Positions 4,815 through 8,031 of a DNA stretch of 8,031 bases are shown one piece after another. Under the pieces are notes generated by a model, which was not told the origin of the DNA, did not search any database, and was given only the letters and a program-made list of their open reading frames with translations. How positions within the stretch are numbered: position 1 is the first letter of the stretch; each line of letters opens with the position of its first letter. A program made the position numbers and the translations under genes. Origin of the DNA: Clostridiales bacterium (GTDB lineage Bacteria; Bacillota; Clostridia; Lachnospirales; Lachnospiraceae); assembly GCA_021203115.1 (NCBI GenBank), contig JAJQBV010000074.1, positions 1-8,031 on the forward strand, read 5' to 3'.

Positions 4815-6769
4815 TCGGGATCGTCCTCCTTGCGGATTCCTTCCTGGCGCACAACGCTCTGTGTCTCGATTTCGGGCATCAGATCCTTGGCGGTGGGGAT
4901 AAATCCGTCCACATTGTCCGCCAGCCAGTCCATGCCGATGATGTCGGGCAGCGACATGTGGCTGTCCGGATCAGACTGTATCACACCTTCCTGTGAGTGG
5001 AGGATGCCGCTGAAGGGTTTAAAATCATACCGCATGATGGAGCGCTTCAGGGTTTCCAGAAGATTCCGGGTCTCGGAGGGGATGGAGGGAGACCACTCCA
5101 CATCCATCACGCCGGAGGACATGCCCCAGAAGTAGCTTACAGCCTTGTTCCCCTCTGTTTTCCCGTCTGCATTCCATGTTCCGTACAGGATATTCCGGAT
5201 GATGCGTTCATAGAATTTGCCCCAGTCCAGTACAGGCATGGCGAGGTTGATCGGCCGCTCTCCGTTGACGCGGTAGAGGCCGAAGCGCCGGTTGGCGTGC
5301 TGCGGAACGATCATATCCAGATGGGAGATATAGGTTGCGCCCATATTGTACAGCTTTTCCGTCAGATCAATCCCCTGATTTTCTTTCAGAGTAGACCATT
5401 CCAGAAGTACCCGTGCCCGCGGGTTCACCATCTTCACGCCGATGGCAAAGGCATTGATGTTTGCCGCCATACTGGTGATCGGGTAGTCCGCGATATAGCC
5501 GATTTTATCCGTATCGGTCATGATGCCGGCGAGAACACCGTTCAGAAGCTTTGCCTCAAATATCCGGACGTAGTATGTGCGGATATATTTGTGCGCCGTG
5601 TTCAGCGAACAATTCAGAATCTTTACCTCCGGGTGGTCTACCGCCGCCTTGATGCTGGCGGAGAGAAAGACCGGGCTCGTGGTAAAGAGGATCGTGTTGC
5701 CGTCGGAGATCGCCTGTTCAATGGCTTTTGCGGCGTCCTCCGCAGTCGCGTTGTTTTCGTATGCAGTGGTCTCAATCCTTCCGTGAAACGCATCGTTCAG
5801 ATACATGCGGCCGAGCTCATGCGCATACGTCCAACTGGATGTCTCCGTGGATTTTGCGTGGATGAAGGCGATTTTCACCGTTTTCGCGGAGCCTGTGGAG
5901 ACCGTCAGAATCTGGGAGAGCAGATTCTTTTTGGCATCGGGAGTCGGATCCAGCTTCAGGTCTGTCTTCTGCTCCGGTTCCTCATCGCTCTGGCTGATTT
6001 CAATCTCTTCCCAGACCCGTTTGAGGTTTTTGCGGAGGTCGGCCGGGCTTTCCTCTTTCATCGACTCATAGCCGAAGACATACATATAGGAGAGAAGCGC
6101 GTCGCCGGCGGTGCAGGAAAGCCTGTCGCCGCCCAGATCGCGGAAGGCCTCGGCAAACCGGTTGTAACAAGAACGGAAATCGATCCGGTCGTCCATAGAC
6201 CACCGCGCATTGCGTCTGTGGTCGGGCAGGCGGCAGAGCCTCCGGAAGCTGCCTGCATGGGTGAATTCGAGGTAGTTGATGTTGGTTTCGTTGTAAAAAT
6301 CGAGAAACTCATAGTAGATCCGGATCTCCGGGGTGTCCTTCCATGCGGGAATGATCCGGGTTACATAGGCGGAAACACTGGGAGCATCATAGTATTTCAG
6401 GACGCTGACACGCTTATTCCCCTCCAAAACATAGTAATGGTTCAGGTACTCATAGGCGATGATGGGGTCGCGGATGCCTTCCCGCAGATGGGAGGCGTAC
6501 AGATTCATCCATTTCATGGCGAACTCCGTGTCCTCATCCATGATCGGCATAAAGTTCGGGGCAAAGGAGTTCATACGCCCTCTTGTCTTGGTTCCCACGA
6601 TCAGATCGGTCGGAATATCGATCAGGCCGAGAGGAACCTCCCCACGTATTTCGACATTTTCCAGAATGATATCCAGGGCGGGCAGGGTATCCGGCTGTGA
6701 CAGGGCGGCTCTTGCCTGCATTTCTTTTCGCCCAAGCTTCTGTGCGGCTAAATAATGTTCCTGTGACAT
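4811..6769 (-). CDS. ParB-like domain fused to a BMP/PnrA-type ligand-binding domain (cytosolic)
   Basis: This 652-residue protein has two recognisable parts. About 47-140 looks like a ParB/sulfiredoxin-like fold: a PLGLIDIPTDLIVG strand, then YYVLEGNKRVSVLKYY, where GNKR (117-120) stands where ParB proteins carry GERR. A helical, charged region (about 190-265) and a polar linker follow. About 297-590 resembles the basic membrane protein (BMP/PnrA/Med) domain, which in relatives binds purine nucleosides; landmarks are VKIAFIHAK, the TILFTTSPVF loop, DKIGYIADYP and an INAFAIGVKMVNPRARV helix-strand. The N-terminus is polar, with no signal peptide or lipobox, so it should stay in the cytosol, unlike transport binding proteins. 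No permease or ATPase gene is adjacent. The start has AAAAAGGAG (6776-6784) six bases upstream. It lies 36 bp after galM and is coupled to the phosphoesterase. Likely an intracellular ligand sensor; the ligand and output are unknown. Confidence 0.82.
   Translation of the reverse strand: MSQEHYLAAQKLGRKEMQARAALSQPDTLPALDIILENVEIRGEVPLGLIDIPTDLIVGTKTRGRMNSFAPNFMPIMDEDTEFAMKWMNLYASHLREGIRDPIIAYEYLNHYYVLEGNKRVSVLKYYDAPSVSAYVTRIIPAWKDTPEIRIYYEFLDFYNETNINYLEFTHAGSFRRLCRLPDHRRNARWSMDDRIDFRSCYNRFAEAFRDLGGDRLSCTAGDALLSYMYVFGYESMKEESPADLRKNLKRVWEEIEISQSDEEPEQKTDLKLDPTPDAKKNLLSQILTVSTGSAKTVKIAFIHAKSTETSSWTYAHELGRMYLNDAFHGRIETTAYENNATAEDAAKAIEQAISDGNTILFTTSPVFLSASIKAAVDHPEVKILNCSLNTAHKYIRTYYVRIFEAKLLNGVLAGIMTDTDKIGYIADYPITSMAANINAFAIGVKMVNPRARVLLEWSTLKENQGIDLTEKLYNMGATYISHLDMIVPQHANRRFGLYRVNGERPINLAMPVLDWGKFYERIIRNILYGTWNADGKTEGNKAVSYFWGMSSGVMDVEWSPSIPSETRNLLETLKRSIMRYDFKPFSGILHSQEGVIQSDPDSHMSLPDIIGMDWLADNVDGFIPTAKDLMPEIETQSVVRQEGIRKEDDPE
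4824..4831 (-). promoter_or_regulatory. Ribosome binding site of the phosphoesterase inside the upstream gene
   Basis: On the minus strand AAGGAGGA ends nine bases before the phosphoesterase ATG (4812-4814). It lies within the last codons of the ParB-like/BMP gene. With the ATGA overlap this indicates coupled synthesis of the two proteins. Confidence 0.75.
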
Positions 6770-6795
6770 AGAATGCTCCTTTTTGTGTTTGCCCT

Positions 6796-6809
6796 GCGTC
6801 AGGCGTCAG
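6796..6809. repeat. Perfect 7-bp tandem duplication across the galM stop
   Basis: GCGTCAG occurs twice in a row (6796-6802 and 6803-6809, plus-strand reading). The galM stop codon (6806-6808) lies in the second copy. It is a small local duplication in the 36-bp spacer before the next gene and probably has no function. Confidence 0.5.
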
Positions 6810-7846
6810 GACACACTGGAAAAATGGTAGATGGTCTTGGATTTAAAGGGCTGTCCCGGTGTCAGGATGACAGAGGGAAAGTCCGGGTGGCTGGTGGCAT
6901 TGGGGAAATGCTGCGTTTCTAAGCAAACACTCCCGTAGGCCGGATAACAGCGGCCTTTTTTGCCGTGCGCGGCCGGGGAACCGGCAGGCACATAGAGCTG
7001 CATGCCCGGCTGGTCCGTGAAGCAGGTCATCCGGATGCCGGACTGCAGGGAGGAGAGAACGGCCGCTTCTGTGAGCCCGGAGCCGGAGAGCACAAAGTTG
7101 TGGTCATAGGTCCGGCTGTGGCGAAGCTGGTAATAGTCCGCGCGGATATCCTTGCCGATGGGCTTGGCCGTGGTGAAATCCATCGGCGTTCCCGCCACAT
7201 CCAGAATCCGTCCGGTGGTCAGGTCATTCTCATCCGTCTCGGTGAACTGCGATGCGTTGATCATGAGCATATGGTTTAAGACTGTGTCTGCACTTTCTCC
7301 GTCCAGATTAAAGTAAGCGTGGTTGGTTGTGTTGAAAACCGTGTCCTGATCCGTCCTTGCTTCATAGAAGATGGAGAGCTCGTTATCCTCGCTCCAGCTG
7401 TAGGTGACATTCATGGCCAGCGTGCCGGGGTAGCCCTCCTCGCCGTCCGGCGATACGCGGGTGAAGCGGACGGTATTTCCCTCGATGCAGGAGTCCCAGT
7501 TGTAGTAGTGAAATCCCCGCAGCCCGCCGTGAAGATGGTTCGGGCCGTTGTTGACGGCAAGGGAATAGGTCTGACCGTTCAGGGTGAATTCTCCCTTCGC
7601 GATGCGGTTTGCATGGCGGCCGACGACGGCGCTGAAGCTGGCGGTATCCTGTTCGTATTCTGCCAGTGTATCATAACCGAGGCAGACATCGCGAAGCGTT
7701 CCCTCCCGATCCGGTACACAGATGCTCACGATGCGGCATCCGAAGCTGGTAACGGTCACACAGGCTCCGCCTGAATTTTTCATGCAGTATAGATAAGCGT
7801 TTTGGCCATCGGATGTCACACCGAAGGACTGTTTCGTAATGTTCAT
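6806..7846 (-). CDS. galM: Aldose 1-epimerase (mutarotase)
   Basis: This 346-residue cytosolic enzyme interconverts the alpha and beta anomers of aldoses such as galactose and glucose, the step that feeds the Leloir pathway. Family landmarks counted from ATG 7846: VGRHANRIA (75-83, substrate-binding Arg81), NNGPNHLHGG (99-108, with both His of HLH), TTNHAYFNL (173-181, catalytic His176), YDHNFVL (247-253, Asp248) and SVCLETQHFPNA (306-317, catalytic Glu310). All catalytic residues are present and the length is normal for the family. The frame is open 16 codons further upstream to 7894, but 7846 is preferred: TGGAGGAA lies just before it, and the predicted transcription start near 7890 is downstream of the longer start codon. 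It is the first gene of a three-gene minus-strand unit. No other galactose-pathway gene is in the window, so the physiological sugar is not shown. Confidence 0.95.
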   Translation of the reverse strand: MNITKQSFGVTSDGQNAYLYCMKNSGGACVTVTSFGCRIVSICVPDREGTLRDVCLGYDTLAEYEQDTASFSAVVGRHANRIAKGEFTLNGQTYSLAVNNGPNHLHGGLRGFHYYNWDSCIEGNTVRFTRVSPDGEEGYPGTLAMNVTYSWSEDNELSIFYEARTDQDTVFNTTNHAYFNLDGESADTVLNHMLMINASQFTETDENDLTTGRILDVAGTPMDFTTAKPIGKDIRADYYQLRHSRTYDHNFVLSGSGLTEAAVLSSLQSGIRMTCFTDQPGMQLYVPAGSPAAHGKKGRCYPAYGSVCLETQHFPNATSHPDFPSVILTPGQPFKSKTIYHFSSVS

Positions 7847-7850
7847 GTGT

Positions 7851-7858
7851 TTCCTCCA
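7851..7858 (-). promoter_or_regulatory. Ribosome binding site that fixes the galM start at 7846
   Basis: TGGAGGAA on the minus strand has its GGAGG core six bases before ATG 7846. The alternative start at 7894 has no comparable site and lies upstream of the predicted transcript. Confidence 0.82.
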
Positions 7859-7865
7859 TTTTCCA

Positions 7866-7889
7866 AAAACTCCTGTTCGGATGAGTTTT
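7866..7889 (-). promoter_or_regulatory. Inverted repeat at the galM transcription start
   Basis: AAAACTC (7866-7872) and GAGTTTT (7883-7889) form a perfect 7-bp arm pair with a 10-bp centre. The repeat covers about +1 to +25 of the predicted galM transcript. It could be a repressor operator placed to block initiation, or a 5' hairpin that protects the mRNA. It is not a terminator, since no T run follows. Confidence 0.4.
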
Positions 7890-7896
7890 CGCAATC

Positions 7897-7925
7897 AGTA
7901 TACTTTATCTTATTGCCGTTGACAA
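7897..7925 (-). promoter_or_regulatory. Sigma-A promoter of the galM operon
   Basis: On the minus strand, TTGTCA (7920-7925) and TATACT (7897-7902) are separated by exactly 17 bp, and each matches consensus at 5 of 6 positions. The start of transcription should be near 7890, giving a leader of about 44 nt. No other promoter is apparent before the ParB-like/BMP gene, so this one probably serves all three genes. Confidence 0.8.
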
Positions 7926-7934
7926 GAAAAAATC

Positions 7935-7963
7935 TATTCACCGTGTTGGAAATATGATATAAT
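7935..7963 (+). promoter_or_regulatory. Extended -10 promoter reading off the right edge
   Basis: TGATATAAT (7955-7963) is a perfect extended -10 element. The -35 hexamer TATTCA (7935-7940), 17 bp upstream, is weak, as is usual for extended -10 promoters. Transcription would start near 7970 toward the right edge. It is divergent from the galM promoter, with the two -10 boxes about 55 bp apart. Confidence 0.75.
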
Positions 7964-7993
7964 TCCAGTTATGGTAACACGGGAGTTTGACAG

Positions 7994-8031
7994 TTGCATA
8001 GAGTAAAAATCAGTCGCAGGCCGCATAAAAC
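7994..8031 (+). CDS. Partial coding region at the right edge, unidentified
   Basis: Downstream of the extended -10 promoter, GGGAG (7981-7985) is followed eight bases later by TTG 7994, which opens a frame that stays open to the window edge. It reads (M)HRVKISRRPHK, a basic start that could precede a membrane segment. The ATG at 7971 is rejected because its frame closes after 11 codons and it coincides with the expected transcript start. Only 12 codons are visible, so no product can be named. Confidence 0.4.
   Translation, partial: MHRVKISRRPHK

Noticed and set aside
4314..5135. 273-codon plus-strand open frame across the phosphoesterase and BMP genes
   Set aside because: It runs antisense to two well-supported genes and has no domain or start signal.
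4997..6700. 567-codon plus-strand open frame opposite the ParB-like/BMP gene
   Set aside because: It is an antisense shadow: composition is unlike a folded protein family, there is no ribosome binding site, and the minus-strand gene has recognisable domains and an operon context.
7319..7774. 151-codon plus-strand open frame opposite galM
   Set aside because: It is an antisense shadow of a gene with all aldose epimerase catalytic residues intact.
7847..7894. 16-codon N-terminal extension of galM
   Set aside because: It would start upstream of the predicted transcription start (about 7890) and lacks a ribosome binding site, while ATG 7846 has TGGAGGAA.
7919..7924. Perfect TTGACA on the plus strand
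   Set aside because: No -10 element lies 16-18 bp downstream; the TATAAT at 7958 is 33 bp away. The bases overlap the minus-strand -35 box of galM instead.

Overview
The window looks like chromosomal DNA of a spore-forming, low-to-moderate GC Firmicute, most likely a member of the Lachnospiraceae or a close clostridial relative. The reasons are the gene content (a ClpC adaptor of the MecA type, a GH18 spore-cortex type hydrolase and a CwlD-type amidase), strong AGGAGG-like ribosome binding sites, and sigma-A promoters with 17-bp spacers. The taxonomic call comes from memory of protein families, not from a search. There is no sign of phage, insertion sequence, CRISPR array, tRNA or rRNA.

Layout. 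Positions 1-37 hold a strong hairpin terminator. mecA (54-788, minus) follows, with its own promoter. A divergent promoter at 852-880 (plus) opens a stretch of about 470 bp without a convincing gene. This stretch is rich in inverted repeats and leads into a small gene of unknown function (1351-1566). A GC-rich hairpin closes that unit. Next comes a plus-strand sporulation pair: a membrane-anchored GH18 glycosidase with an SH3 domain (preferred start 1723, end 3456) and a CwlD-like N-acetylmuramoyl-L-alanine amidase (preferred start 3540, end 4235). A hairpin with a run of seven T lies between the two and covers the first two ATG codons of the amidase frame.

The right half is a minus-strand operon read from 7890 down to 4224: galM (aldose 1-epimerase), then a 652-residue cytosolic protein with a ParB-like N-terminal domain and a BMP/PnrA-type ligand-binding C-terminal domain, then a small calcineurin-like metallophosphoesterase. 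The last two genes overlap by four bases. The phosphoesterase and amidase genes converge and overlap by 12 bp. At the far right a strong extended -10 promoter drives a plus-strand gene of which only the first codons are inside the window.

How the genes fit together. The GH18 protein and the amidase act on spore peptidoglycan. CwlD enzymes help make muramic-delta-lactam, and GH18 enzymes of the SleL/YaaH type cut cortex glycan. MecA acts as a substrate adaptor for ClpCP proteolysis. The part least explained by known biology is the ParB-like/BMP protein coupled to a phosphoesterase: it has no signal peptide, so it is probably an intracellular ligand sensor and not a transporter component. The structured leader before the 71-codon gene is the other unexplained item.
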